In this document: positions 1 to 11,599 of the stretch, in pieces
Layout of the letters: each line of letters starts with the position of its first letter
How positions within the stretch are numbered: position 1 is the stretch's first letter
Source: Silene conica
Lineage: Eukaryota > Streptophyta > Magnoliopsida > Caryophyllales > Caryophyllaceae
DNA length: 64,000 nucleotides
Assembly (NCBI GenBank): GCA_029255685.2
Contig: CM055319.2
Location: 19,123,247 to 19,187,246, forward strand
Direction: 5' to 3'
Translations under genes and position numbers: made by a program
The notes under the pieces: model-generated
Told to the model about the DNA's origin: nothing
Databases searched by the model: none
The model's input: the letters and a program-made list of their open reading frames with translations, nothing else

Positions 1-45
1 TACTCTGCTGACATTTCATGTATATTGTTTGTCTGACTGTGTTAG

Positions 46-180
46 GAAAAGGATGACTATCTGTCACAAGTGGAAAATCAGTGGAAGAATAGTCATTTTT
101 ACATTCAGGTTAAGCCAGCAAGGTCACTCTTTTTAACTCAGGAACTGAAATGGGAGTTGGCCCAAGTATCCCTAATTTGA
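46..180 (+). CDS. Possible last exon of an unrecognised gene entering from the left
   Basis: A 45-codon open stretch begins directly after a splice-acceptor-like TTAG at 42-45 and ends at TGA 178-180. Its composition looks protein-like: it starts EKDDYLSQ, is rich in Trp, Gln and Lys, and ends in hydrophobic residues. No methionine opens it, so if real it is the 3' exon of a gene to the left. I recognise no family. An open stretch of this length can occur by chance, so support is weak. It lies upstream of the F-box-like pseudogene, in what may be the 5' part of a large Helitron. Confidence 0.3.
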   Translation, partial: EKDDYLSQVENQWKNSHFYIQVKPARSLFLTQELKWELAQVSLI

Positions 181-1617
181 AAATATGTATTGACAGAACA
201 TTGCGTCTGACGTTAGTACGTTCAAGGTTGTATGCTTGTAGTTGTTTTTGTGGTGCCAGGTTTTTAAGGATGGCTTACGTAACGGCATATAGCTATTGAG
301 AGTATCTCTTTATGCTCATAAGCGTATGGCATTAGACAAATGTTTTGAAAAATGGTCTGTATTTACACATTGTGTACCTGTTGGGTGCTCAGTTAGCTTG
401 CATTGGTATTTTGTATTATGATTGCTCAACGTGGATAACATATATTCGGTAAGAATGAGTGACTTTAGCGTACAGTTACTGAACGATTGATAGTTAAGGT
501 ACCGTTATGGGCAACTGCGTAAGAAAACAAGAGGATGGTCCACGCAGATTTAACTAGCAACATGAGAATATATATATGTTTTATAACCGTATTTATGTAA
601 TCCAGCTGTAGTCAGATTACAATTTAGATCTCTCATGAACTTTTAGTTGCAACAATGGTACTACTTACTACTAAGACCAATTTCAAGGACATTACAATAT
701 GGGGGGTTTAATATAAGGTACAGATCATAGAAAACATCTATGAGTCAGGACTGCTTTGGTCAGAAAAGCAATCTATTCGTGTTAGCTTTATGGCATGAAA
801 TACCCTTGCTATTCTGAAAACTTTAAAGGGTTTCAGCACATCTACCTTAGAAGTTTCGAAAAGATGTAAGAACAGATACTTGCTTTTGGTGATGGTACTA
901 TAAAACTTGTAATGTAACAACTCCTTGTCCTTTTAAATCAATAATAGACAATGTTCAGGAACCGTTCCCTCCTCTAAGCTACAAGTACACAATGCAGTAC
1001 ATTTAGCTAATAATTCAGTGTCATAGTCCAGCGTAGACGTTGAAAAAAACAAACTTTCCTTAGTAAGGTGCTGCTCAAGTGTTTCAGATATACAGCAATA
1101 TGATTGTTCATGTTGTATAAGCTGCTGCTAAAATGACTGTGCTTCGTTTATTACATCGTAAGATACAGATTGCAGGTCTTTCACTCAGATTTGAGAGGGA
1201 CCAGCTATGCTATAACGCGAGGATTAACTTGGTTGATCGCTGTCTTCTTATCTATTCTGAATATGGGTCATTATGTATCTTCAAAACGTTGTAATATCTC
1301 TCTGTGACAAGCAATTATACATAATCATTGAATTTATTTCAAAGTGTTGCCTTCCTGTTGATTTCAAGTGGCTAATTAACTTTTACTAACGGAATGTGTG
1401 ACGTAATAGAAAATATGGGATGTATAGATACTGAGCAAACCAGAAGTCAATGTTATATTAATTAGACTACAAATAACATTGAGATTACAATAAGATTCAT
1501 TGGTAGATTAGACAAAATTAAGCTTTTTAAACTACAGACTGTTTGGAATCAGTCATGTACTTGACCATTGGCAGAAACATAGATTGCAGTCTGTTTGCTA
1601 TATAACTACATACAATC
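181..1617. other. No gene seen; AT-rich spacer
   Basis: I see no convincing coding exon on either strand, no clear inverted repeat and no RNA gene. A 60-codon minus-strand frame at 738-920 has no recognisable motif and I treat it as chance. If the Helitron 5' end (TC after A) lies in the window it could be here, but I could not pick it out. Confidence 0.5.
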
Positions 1618-2150
1618 TTAACAGTCCGAATCGTAGTATCCTTCGCTGTCTGATTCATCACGGTATCGTTTCTCATATATTTCCTCTAAACGTGCAGCCT
1701 TGCGTTGTTTTCGATCCTCTTATGTATTCTCCTTTTTTCCTTCTTGTCTTTGACATTCATACAACAACAATGGACTGCAACCAAAGTGTTCTTTCTGGTT
1801 ACCCTTATAGTGCCATTGTAGTTCTCCTTTGCTAACTGGCTTTTATAATCAGTGTCAACTTTAGACGTCTCTGTCCCAACCAGAAACAATGCTGCCCATG
1901 CTTTACACACCACTGCCATGCTTCGTTTGTCTGATTTATCGAGCCTGTAGAAGACGTCTGTTATAATTTCAGATAGGCTCAAGAATGGGTGATGAGAACT
2001 ATTGTCAGACAGCGTTTGTCTCTCAACAGTTGTTGTGGAAAACAGGGATTTCGATTTAAACTGCTCTTTCTTCCAGTTCAGGTATTCATTGATAAAGTTT
2101 TCTTTATCAACCTTGTTTGTGTATATTGATTCGTTACAGTGTTTAGACAT
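1618..2150 (-). pseudogene. F-box-like protein, copy 1 (frameshifted tail)
   Basis: The start at 2150 opens a 154-residue frame related along its length to the intact copies at 35.3 and 49.3 kb. All three have an N-terminal WKKEQF block, an F-box-like helix block (LSLSEIITDVFYRLDKSDKR followed by VCKAWA), a TSKVDTDY block and a Cys-rich CCC segment. The frame stops at 1686. Another frame continues to TAA at 1618-1620 and encodes the acidic Asp/Ser/Glu tail ending YYDSDC, as in copy 2. A net frameshift in the Lys/Arg-rich stretch near 1690-1730 therefore separates the tail. F-box proteins usually link a target to a Skp1-Cullin ligase; that role is inferred here. A sequencing indel is an alternative. 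Confidence 0.72.
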
Positions 2151-2594
2151 ATTGTTGCAGTTGGCGTTTCTGATGTGTGGGAATTTGTGGGAGATGAAGG
2201 GGTTTGTCAGAGAAGGATAAATGAATTTAGTTCACAATAGTAATTCTAAACGTGAATGATGGTTAACAGATGTATGTGATTACATTTTATATTGAATGTG
2301 TGAGGGAGGCGAACAGTCACGAATGTGTTGGGGTTGGTTGTAGTGGAACGATGAATTTTGATTTTTATCTTGAAATCGGTGCAATCTGTGATGTTTTTAA
2401 TATACTTCGTATGTTGAGTAATATTCTTGTTGCGTATTTTCACTTTTGTACAGTGCTTTTGTACATTAATCTCGACTTTTACCGCTTATAATATTTGTAT
2501 ACCAATGTAAATAATGTGATAACCCTTGTAAATAAGTGAGGTTGTTAATGAACGATTAGGCCATACTTTCCGTACGTAACATGTGCTAAATAGA

Positions 2595-2785
2595 TGCTTT
2601 GTTCTACAAATATTCTGGACCGTATTTTTTAGGGACGTCAATTAACATTCTTTTAATATTGTTGTAGATGGATCAGATGGTTAATGATGCGCTGAGTAAA
2701 TGCTTTGTTCTACGAATATTACGTACCGTATTTTAAAGTTGTAAATTAACGTTCTTTTAATATTGTTGTCGATGGATCAAATAAT
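2595..2785. repeat. Tandem duplication, about 106-bp period
   Basis: The block beginning TGCTTTGTTCTAC at 2595 recurs at 2701. Both copies share an ATTCTTTTAATATTGTTGT-like core and end near GATGGATCA. The copies differ at many positions, so the duplication is not recent. Confidence 0.7.
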
Positions 2786-3740
2786 TTACGATTTTTAAAG
2801 TAATATTGTCTCGCTTACTTATTTACAATTTAGAATATCGTCAAAAAAGTCCTTAGAATAAATGATTCGTGTTTTTATGTGTTATACTTATTTGTTTTTA
2901 AATTATGACTGATAAATGAGAGTTGTCGTATTGTAGTCTATTTGTATAAACGTCCTTTAAGAGGGAAATAAATAATACGTTGTTAATTATTGTTAACTAC
3001 AAGTTGATGCCTTAAAGACGCTTTGATATGGTATTCACGTAAATAGCGGTATCTTGGAACGATTCGCCAACTCTTTATGTGTAATCATTGGTTTAAATAA
3101 ATCGTCAATTATGGTAGCTCTCGGAATATTAAAAATCGGTATGGACTTCGCACATTGCATTAGTTTGTGAAGTAGCTAACTATATAAGTACACTAATTAG
3201 AGCTACCCAACCTATTAACTAACTTTGTACACAATAGTATAGATAAATCATCATCACCACTTTTATTCATCATTGACCAAAGGATATTGTCTTTAGATAA
3301 TTTGATTTAGTTAAACTTATTGTTTGACAAGTACATGTCTACACCTTGTTAATTAGATGAACATTGACACAAATGCCTCATGATTTCATACCTATATCAG
3401 TTGATTAATTGTTGTTGTTAATACTTGTTTAGTTTTTAACAACATAGATAACCTTTACAATCTTTAATCTTTTCTGAAAATTTTTGGAAATTTGTCTAAT
3501 ACGTTTGGGTTTTGTTGGTTACAACTGATTTTGAAATTACACATTTGTGAAAGGTACAAAATACCGATGATAAGTGCGGATAAAGTGCTCGTCCATTAGG
3601 GTCATTATCAGTAACCTTGATTAAGTTATTGGCTATGGTATTCATGTCGGTATTCCCATTTTAATCATTACATGGCACATAAATTTAATTCCTCTTATAA
3701 TTCACTATAATCACACAAAATCACATAACAAAATTAATGA

Positions 3741-3893
3741 GGGAAGTTACGTCGATATCAATATGTTTGGTTACGCTATTTTCCGTGTTGTCCTTATCGT
3801 TCTAAAGAAATAGTCAAAATTACCTAGGAAAGTTACGTCGATGTCAATAACTTTGGTTACGCTGTTTTTCGTGTTTCCTTATCGTTTTAAATG
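3741..3893. repeat. Tandem duplication, about 86-bp period
   Basis: The motif AGTTACGTCGAT at 3745 recurs at 3831. Each copy is followed by TTTGGTTACGCT and a CTTATCGTT segment. The copies are diverged. Function is unknown. Confidence 0.7.
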
Positions 3894-4495
3894 AATGATC
3901 GATAAATTGAACTAACCTTGTCATTAACTATACTCACACACACTATTATAGTCAGATTTAGATGATTGTTTCAGACCATTTAACATTTATTATAAGTATG
4001 TTGCTTACCATAAAAGTTAACTGTCCTTATTGGTCATACTTACATCATCATTCACACATTCTAATAGTTAACAAGTACAAATTAGCAACTAAGAGAAGTT
4101 CATTCACCTTATGTCTGTATCTACCAGCCATACCCATACCCATACCCAAATATTATAGTATAGGTAGTGTGGTCATTGTACTAATCCTTAATTTAAGGGA
4201 TTTTGGTTATGTAATATACACTTGTGATATATACAATTCCATGATCTTAGAATTATACCTACATTAACATTCTGTGGAATATTTAACATTCTTTATCAAA
4301 TACGAAGGTAACATTGTAATGTGGGCTTAACATTTTGATTGTTTAATATATCTAATAGCCATTAACGGAAAAAAGGTAGCATAGACATCTTCGTTTGTAT
4401 ACGTATAAGTATGTTTAGGCGTCTGCTTTCAATAACATATGTTCATTCCTTTTCCCCTGGACTATGATTAATGGCCGTTTGTTTTTTCTGAACAG

Positions 4496-5323
4496 ATGCT
4501 ACAAGTAGCTCCAACGCAGATCAATTTGCCGTACCATCCTCTGCTCAAACAGATTACATCTGTGTTACACTTTCCAGATCCTGAATATCGTATCTTAGAT
4601 ATGTCTGAGAACAGTGTATATGTAGTGGTGAAGACGAATGTTGTGTTTTCGACTAATGGAGTTATGGAGCTTACATATGTAGGAGGTTACGCTGATACGA
4701 TTAAGGAGTCCTGTGAAGTTGTTGCTAAGAAAGCTGTTACTGATGTTATCAGACGATGGTCTGTTGTTGTTCAGGACCTCACTTTTGAACGATGTGTTAC
4801 CCTGGAGCGTTGCAGTGAGCTTTATAATTTAAAGCGGAGAGAGCTGCATAATATTGTCAGGAAACATACTGAATGTGTTTCAAAGGATAAATCATGTATT
4901 GATCCTGTGAGCATTACATATGTTTGTCTTAGTTATATGCCCCTCCTTAGCAAGATTATCAAGACATATGCAGTCCAGTGCACACCATTGGAATCGGTCA
5001 GGCATAGCGATGGGCAGTACAGTGCTTGGATTACTATCAGATCTCCACCCAGTGCTGCTTTGAATTCGATTTTTATTGGATTATGCTGTGATACACTTGA
5101 TGATGCCAAAAACAGCTTGGCTAAGAAAGTTGTCACTTATCTGATATCAACATACAATCTTGAAATTATTGATGTTAACTATCAATCTTCAAAGGCAGAG
5201 ATGGCTGCGTTGTTGTGTAAACTTGAGTTAGAGAGTTACTTAAGTGTAAGGGAGAGGGTGTATGAGATCTCTGATGAACCTGAGTTTACAGACGTCCTCA
5301 TTGAGAGGAATGAAACGCATTAG
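4496..5323 (+). CDS. Protein with two dsRNA-binding-fold-like repeats, copy 1
   Basis: This 275-residue protein is paralogous to the one at 9,358-10,416. Two repeats, residues about 13-97 and 138-228, each run helix, three strands, helix. Each begins PLL..I, has a central strand (YVGG in the first), and ends in an Ala/Lys-rich helix (CEVVAKKAVTDVI and AKNSLAKKVVTYLI) followed by a short Val/Ile strand. The helix endings resemble the C-terminal helix of dsRNA-binding domains, but canonical RNA-contact residues are not all present, so dsRNA binding is inference. The ATG directly follows a splice-acceptor-like AACAG, suggesting a 5'-UTR intron. It lacks the basic C-terminal extension of copy 2; a related fragment lies just downstream in another frame. 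Confidence 0.7.
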   Translation: MLQVAPTQINLPYHPLLKQITSVLHFPDPEYRILDMSENSVYVVVKTNVVFSTNGVMELTYVGGYADTIKESCEVVAKKAVTDVIRRWSVVVQDLTFERCVTLERCSELYNLKRRELHNIVRKHTECVSKDKSCIDPVSITYVCLSYMPLLSKIIKTYAVQCTPLESVRHSDGQYSAWITIRSPPSAALNSIFIGLCCDTLDDAKNSLAKKVVTYLISTYNLEIIDVNYQSSKAEMAALLCKLELESYLSVRERVYEISDEPEFTDVLIERNETH

Positions 5324-5340
5324 GTTGTGTGTTTGACTAT

Positions 5341-5496
5341 ATGCCAACAATTGTTCCAGCTGCCCCCAAAGAGATAAGGAGGAACAGTTGTTTTGCAAGT
5401 CTTGAAAATGTTGTTCATTGCTTGGCGAGCCGGATTCCTGTCGTTTACAAAATTGAACCAACACAGGTTGCAGATGATTCAAACATGGATCCCTAA
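5341..5496 (+). pseudogene. Possible detached third repeat of the dsRNA-binding-like protein
   Basis: A 51-codon frame starts 18 bases after the stop of the preceding gene, in a different frame. It contains SLENVVHCLASRIPVVYKIE, which resembles the opening helix and strand of the two repeats (compare SLDMVSLLQIIVGRLPVQC in copy 2). It then runs into an acidic end and stops. This may be a frameshifted extension or the start of a lost third repeat. The resemblance is by eye and the stretch is short. Confidence 0.35.
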
Positions 5497-6520
5497 TATA
5501 GCGGTCTTTCTGTTATTAGGTGTAAGGGTATTTTAAGATTGAATTTTATGGAGTTTATCAGGTTTTGTATAGTTGATTAGCATTGCGAGATTGAAATGTC
5601 GTTTTTTTGTCTCTAAAGCTGTATTTACGCAATGACAACTATATTTTGCTTAATGTGTCGTTTTCATGAACTTGGTAGTAGCCTCGAAGACCAAAATGCT
5701 ACATTGTCTCTAGTACTATATTATATAACTTCAAACTCCTAATGTTTACGGACTCTGCTGTTATTTACGCCACACTTTTCATTTACTCAGTTAATTGTTA
5801 ACCTACATGAACTTAATGTGTACTTGCAGTGGGATTATAAACTATCAGTGGCACAACGAAACCAGCCTTAACGAGCATAAAACTTATAACTGGCAACATA
5901 TGTATTAAGGTATATTATATTCAAGTTTTAACATTACTCTTTCAAAAATCTACGTCCATCCCGAAATCTCATGTAGTATGAAGCATAGAACTAGATATGA
6001 TTTCAGATGTTTTCTGTAATTAATGGTGTCATTACATAAAATTGTTAATTATTCAACCTGTTGTGGCCTACTCTTTAACCAGACAGAATTCCCACACTGT
6101 ACTTGATAGTACTTATCAACCATGACTCTACACAATACATTACTATGAAACAGTGGATAGTACATAGGCAATCAACCATATCTTGAGCCTATCAGATAGA
6201 AAATATGGCGCCAAACATAACCACCTGTCCTAGACACAACCATACTTGTAACTGATTTTCAGCTTGTTTTTTTTTCCCTCCCTGTATAATCTTATGTCAT
6301 CACAACATACTTATATGACGTCAATTGTGGCACTTACCTAAAAAAAATTAATATATATAATCATACATAAAGTTCACTCTTATATCATTCTTCATAATCA
6401 AATAAAATACTTCTATTTGTATACACCTCTTAGTATAATTTCAAAGGTCTGCATTATGAACTGTTACTTTCTTCCTTATTGACTTGTATTGCCTGTTTTT
6501 CTAATTGCTTTAGGAATACT
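5497..6520. other. No gene seen
   Basis: AT-rich sequence with no convincing coding frame, repeat or RNA gene. It ends at the ATTAT duplication flanking the solo LTR. Confidence 0.5.
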
Positions 6521-6525
6521 ATTAT

Positions 6526-8950
6526 TGTAATACCCCGTACTTTAGTATAATATTTATTATTTATATCGACGTGTATTCGTTAATTAATTTATCGAATAAG
6601 GTTTTTATATATTATATGTTGTGAGTGATGTGTTGAGTAAGCGTATTAATTATATCTTAAGTTAATAAGTTGAGAACGGGATATAGACGCTAGAATGCCT
6701 CGGGATGAGCAATGGGCTCACACGTCTTGATAATAATCAACACGTTAACCCAACCCTAACCCTTTTACCACATACATCGACATAACCCATTAACCCGTCT
6801 TCCCTATACACCGACATGAGCTTTCCAATACAACTCAACATCCTAAAAACAAAAACCCTATTTTCAAGTCAGCAACCACGTAGGGATTAAGAAAAAAAAA
6901 CGAGATTGAGTGAGAGCTGTCATCGCCGTCTTCCTCGCCAACCACCGTGGCCGCCATGGTAAGCGTTCATTTATCGTCGTATTTTATTTGTGACGGTCCT
7001 ACTTGTATACTATTGTAACTCCTTTATTCATGACCCATGAGACTGAGACTCGACCCAGACCGTGACTGGGGATGGCAAGGTTGGTTGTGGGGTGGTGTAT
7101 CTGGTCAAGGAACCACCACGAGGGTGGTGGCAAAGGGAGAGATAACGTGTTTAGTGTTGGTGCTGAGACGGATGTAGGGCATAGTAGGGACCACGAGGAA
7201 ACATGGGGATAAGGTGGTTGAGATGGTCGGTCAGGAGCGGTCCTAGGTGGGTTACCCAAGTGGTGGTTGTCGGTTGTTGGTGTGGTGGATGTCGGCATAA
7301 AACAGGGGAACTCTGTTTTAGACTTAGTTGCGGGCAGGTTGTTTGGGACGCGTGGTAGTGGCCTTGTGGTGGTTTCTGGTGGTCTCTTATGGGTGTAAGT
7401 GTTAGTTAGTAGTACGGAGTTGAGGATGGGTCCAGTGTTGCTAGTTGCCGGGGACCGGGCTGGTGGTGGTGGTGTCGGGAAGGGGCTGCAACGGATCAGT
7501 TTTTTTTCGTATTCGAATCGCAGTTGCTACCGCGGTTGTGTTTAGGGGCAATCGAAGACTCGTGTACTTGAGTCAGGGTCAGTGGTTAGTGTCATTAGGT
7601 GCGTCGTCGTGCAGGGTTGACAACCGCCAGGGCGTGTTGGCGGTTCAGGCGGCAGAGATAGAGTCGATGGGGGCTGTTTTGGGGGTTGTACGGGTATTGA
7701 TGATGTCGTGTAGTAGTCTATGTTGATTTGTTGATGTTGTCGTGTAGGTGTTACACATACTATTGGTGTTTTATCTTTATTATTATTACTATGAACCCTA
7801 TTATTATTATTATTATTCATATTATTATTATTATTGTTATTATTATGTGACAAAGTATTATTAGGATATCATTATTGGTATTATGATTCTTTTAATGGTA
7901 CGACAATAATGTTATCGAGATGAGTATTATTATTGATGTATATCGTGATTATAATTAGTATTTATATTATTGCCGTTATTATGATTAATATTGATATTGG
8001 GAATAGTGTTTGAATTTACTACTAAGTTAGTAATAATTAATTATTTGGCCTTGTGCTATATTTGGTAGGTTTATGTTTAGTGAGCTTATGATTAATTAAT
8101 AGTAATTGGTATGTATATGAATATGTTGATTCTGACATGTGCAATGTGTGATAAGTAAATTAATTATCGACATAATCGAATAATTTAGTAGTGCTTGGTT
8201 GGATAGTAGAATTGATGTTAAGTAATATTTATAGGAACCGAGCTCGAAGTGGAATAGTGCTAGCAGCTGTTCGGTTGGCATTCTGCAATTTGAGGTAGGG
8301 GAATATCTATGATTGTGATTGTGATCTGGCATGAGAACACTCAGTATCTGATTGATATATTTAATTGTGATATATTGTGATTGATTGCTTATTACTGCTT
8401 ATGGTGGAGAACGGAGATGTGAAATGGGTCTTGTGATATGGGTCTTGTGATATAGGACTTGTGATATGGCCATGGGAGGTGTGATGTGATGGGAGGTGTG
8501 GTGTGATGGAGGTGTGGAGTGGTGGAGGTGTGGTGGATAATCGAATGATATGGAGAAGGAGGAGGCTTCAGTTCTATTGTTATTTATGTTTTAGCTGTTT
8601 TACCTACTCAACCTCGTGGTTGACCCTGTGTATTCGTGTGACACCTACGATGATCCGGAATGGGGAGTAGATTCTACAGGTCAGTGACAGATGGATTAGG
8701 AGCTTGGGCATGGAGAGAGACATGGCTTGGACCTACTTAGAATTAGATCACATATTTAGATGTTATCAGTTGTACTTTATTCTTTGCATAGTAGTTGTAA
8801 TATCAAAAGGTCAAATTTAATCAGTTTTATATAAAGTACTTTGGTTTGTTTTACTTTGTTATTCACTACCTCGGACATTCCGAGATGGTAACAGCTCTAT
8901 TTATTTGAGAATGTCTTGCTAAAGGCTCTTAAATAAATGGGGGTGTTACA
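6526..8950 (+). mobile_element. Solo LTR of a Ty3/gypsy-type retrotransposon
   Basis: The 2,425-bp element begins TGTAATACCCCG and ends AAATGGGGGTGTTACA, flanked by a perfect 5-bp duplication ATTAT at 6521-6525 and 8951-8955. The ends match, in opposite orientation, those of the two retrotransposons at 20.9 and 38.9 kb, so it belongs to the same wider lineage. No internal region or second LTR is present, so recombination between LTRs presumably removed them. It contains an ATT/AAT microsatellite near 7,775-7,850. A consensus donor (ATG|GTAAGC, about 6,957-6,963) lies in its first fifth. Frames inside it have no recognisable product. Confidence 0.9.
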
Positions 8951-8955
8951 ATTAT

Positions 8956-9357
8956 GCTTCTCTTATCTGTTGCTGATACTTCCTTAAATTTATACTTGTG
9001 TTTCTTATTAACGAAAACATGATAAAATTATATAAATGATATCTTTGTAATCATTATTTCTGAACTGTTTTGTTGATTTACATTACATATGTCAACCCCA
9101 CAGCAAGACTATGATAACAAACATTTTAAAATATATTGATTTGTATGCAAATATCGAACAATGTAATACAGAATGCTCGCGGTGGTTCATATAGTACATT
9201 GCTTTGGTTAGATACGGTTGTATTTCTTACTTAGATGGTTACTCCTTATACCTATACGAACATAATTAAAGTACTTTGTTATATAGACGAACCTACTGTA
9301 TGCTTATATATTAAGATTAAATGTATAATTTTCTTTGAGATAACCTGTCTCCAGGAT
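8956..9357. other. Upstream region of the second dsRNA-binding-like gene
   Basis: No gene seen. The last bases contain a splice-acceptor-like run, CCTGTCTCCAG, four bases before the chosen ATG at 9358. An in-frame ATG at 9235 would add 41 residues unlike anything in copy 1, so I do not use it. Confidence 0.5.
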
Positions 9358-10416
9358 ATGTCGATACCAGCTGTACAAATATCAATTCCTTTCCGACCTT
9401 TGCTCAATAGAATAGCCAACCTGCTGGAGTTTGAGGAACCACGGTATGCCCTGTATGATTCAGGGAAGCACAATGCGTCTGTCACTGTGAAATGTACTTT
9501 TGCCGAAGAAGAACATGTTTATGTAGGTGGTGTGTCGTCTAATTTTGATGTTTCGTGTGAGCAAGCAGCACGACTGGCTGTAACAGACCTGATAGAAAAG
9601 TATGACATATATATTGCAGACTTCACAGCTGCATTAAAACAATCCTACAATAGATGTGCTAATCTGTGGAGGTTGAAACAAGAAGAGTTAAGACGCCTAA
9701 CAAATGGGCTCCCTAAAGTTCCATTGGTTGAAGAATTTGATTGTCCTGAGATATTTCATTATCAAACCCTTTCTTTGGATATGGTGTCCCTTTTGCAGAT
9801 TATTGTTGGCAGGCTCCCTGTACAATGTAGCTCTATAACTACCCTAGAGCAAACCCCTTCATGCTTCACATCATGGTTGACTATAAGTCGAGAAGGGGTT
9901 AATTGTGGTCCTACTCATATTGTTGGTGAAATATCTTCATCAAAATATACATCAGAGCAAGCACTTGCTTATAAAACTATTCAACATCTGATTCCCATTT
10001 ATAATATCGAGTTAATTGATGCTAATTACGCGCCTGATGACGTAAAGTTAGCTGCCTTGACCTGTGAGTGTGCAAGGAACAAGTTTATTAGTCTTCAGAA
10101 ACATTTCCTAGCATCTCAGGGAGCTACATTGGGAACCCTAAATGTTTTTCCAAATGATTTAATACTGAATGAAGAGGATAGTCTTACTCCAAGAAGCGAT
10201 CCTTATCTGATTCCTATACAAAAATGTCCGCCACCACCTCTTAAGAAACGAAAAACAACCTCACAACTACCTGATCTTCGTAACTATATTCCTCCAAATA
10301 ACAAGAAAGTTCCATTTACTAAATATGTGAACGACAGAAGTGTATTCTATAAATCTGCAAAGTTTCAGCGAAGATGGTGTAGAGCTTGTTGTATTCGGAG
10401 TGCTACTGTGTTATGA
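9358..10416 (+). CDS. Protein with two dsRNA-binding-fold-like repeats, copy 2
   Basis: The 352-residue protein starts at ATG 9358, chosen because MSIPAVQISIPF aligns with the N-terminus of copy 1. Repeat 1 (about residues 12-93) has PLLNRIANLLEF, YVGG and SCEQAARLAVTDLIEKY. Repeat 2 (about 135-230) has LLQIIVGRLPVQC, SWLTIS and an Ala-rich helix leading into YNIELIDANY. A tail of about 75 residues, absent from copy 1, includes PLKKRK, a plausible nuclear localisation signal, and ends in a Cys/Arg-rich stretch. The fold assignment rests on predicted helix/strand order and the Ala/Lys-rich last helices, not on a database match. It lies about 560 bp upstream of the Helitron Rep/Hel gene on the same strand. 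dsRNA or small-RNA binding is inference. Confidence 0.72.
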   Translation: MSIPAVQISIPFRPLLNRIANLLEFEEPRYALYDSGKHNASVTVKCTFAEEEHVYVGGVSSNFDVSCEQAARLAVTDLIEKYDIYIADFTAALKQSYNRCANLWRLKQEELRRLTNGLPKVPLVEEFDCPEIFHYQTLSLDMVSLLQIIVGRLPVQCSSITTLEQTPSCFTSWLTISREGVNCGPTHIVGEISSSKYTSEQALAYKTIQHLIPIYNIELIDANYAPDDVKLAALTCECARNKFISLQKHFLASQGATLGTLNVFPNDLILNEEDSLTPRSDPYLIPIQKCPPPPLKKRKTTSQLPDLRNYIPPNNKKVPFTKYVNDRSVFYKSAKFQRRWCRACCIRSATVL

Positions 10417-10974
10417 AAGTCAGTGCTTAGCATAAACATTTTGAACTGTAGTGTAGTTTTAAATTAGGACTTGTTTGGTGTGTTAGCTTAGAGCATATGA
10501 GCTCAGTTATTGTAATCTGCTTATCTATTATTGTCTTTATTTTCTTATATTAAGTATCATTATGTTTTTACAGTTAATGGATATCATGATCTTTTGTTGG
10601 AAATATGTGTCTTAGTCCTACAACACCTGCATAATTAACATTATATTTGATGTAGCATAACATTACAATATTTGCATCGTTATGAGGTATTTGTAGTCTG
10701 CTGGATAAATGTGAAAACAGTGTTTCGTGTGATGCCATTTTTAGTTACCAGTTGTTGCTTATGAATGCGGATGTGGGTGTTTGGTATTTTTTTGACAGAC
10801 AGGTGGAAAGAAATAGCTACCTCACACTGCAGATTAAATTTGTTACAATTAATTGCTATATGGGTATGTTCCTTTATTGCATATTTATTCGCTTCTAAAA
10901 AAACGAACACAATATATATTAGACGTAATTGCGATCGTTGTTACTTACAGAAGACAGCTTTCCATATTACAAAA
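10417..10974. other. Spacer and leader before the Rep/Hel gene
   Basis: No separate gene seen. A frame opening at 10,765 runs through the first Rep/Hel exon in the same reading but has no recognisable upstream domain. CTTACAG|AAGACAG near 10,944-10,957 could be a splice acceptor, so the Rep/Hel transcript may begin further upstream. Confidence 0.4.
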
Positions 10975-11599
10975 ATGTACATGGATCTGGCAAAACTAAG
11001 CGCAAATGTAGATCTCAACTACAAGCTGAATCCAGTGGGACAAGGTAGAGCAACAACAATCAGTATCTTAATATAAATTTGTGATGTGTGTGATCTAAGC
11101 AGAACCCTTCTCTTGTTGACTAAACTTAGGCTTACAGTAGGGAATGCAGACGCTGGTACTCCGAACAAGCGTTGCAGGAAGCCCCGTGTGAGACCGCAAA
11201 CTGGTGAGTGTTTGACCATTTGTGGTATGAATCATTATATTTCCTAAGATAAGATCTGTTACACTTCATTGTCGATTGTAGGTCTGCCCCTTGGTATGAT
11301 TGGTCAGCCGTTAGTTGGAGCTCCGTTAAAGTTGCCACATGTTCCATCGTGTGATAAATGCCTTGCAAAGAGAATAATCTATGAATCAAAAACATTCTGT
11401 TGTGGTAATCACTACTACAAAAAAGGCCAAAGAAACCTGTTGAAAAAGGCCTTAGACACCTGTTTATAACAGGTGTCTAGGTCATAGGTGTCTTTGGTTA
11501 AGAAACCAGTTGGGGGAACTGGTGTCTTATCTAACAATTAAAGAAACTTGTTTTTATTAATAACCGGTTTCTTTGACTTGTACCTGTTATCAATTATGT

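Larger units (their letters stand above)
2151..4495. other. No gene; AT-rich spacer with two tandem duplications
   Basis: I see no coding frame with recognisable content. Two short direct duplications are listed separately. The spacer separates the minus-strand F-box-like copy 1 from the plus-strand dsRNA-binding-like gene, so it should contain both upstream regions. The second gene's ATG directly follows TTTTTCTGAACAG, so an untranslated first exon may lie in this spacer. Confidence 0.5.

Noticed and set aside
7445-7853. Overlapping frames on both strands in the solo LTR
   Set aside because: They read GC-rich and ATT microsatellite LTR sequence with no domain.
9235-9357. Upstream in-frame start for the second dsRNA-binding-like gene
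   Set aside because: The extra 41 residues are AT-biased, have no match in copy 1 and end at an acceptor-like CCAG, so they are probably intron or leader.
10765-11076. 103-codon plus-strand frame over the first Rep/Hel exon
   Set aside because: Only its end overlaps a supported exon; the rest has no helicase or Rep similarity.
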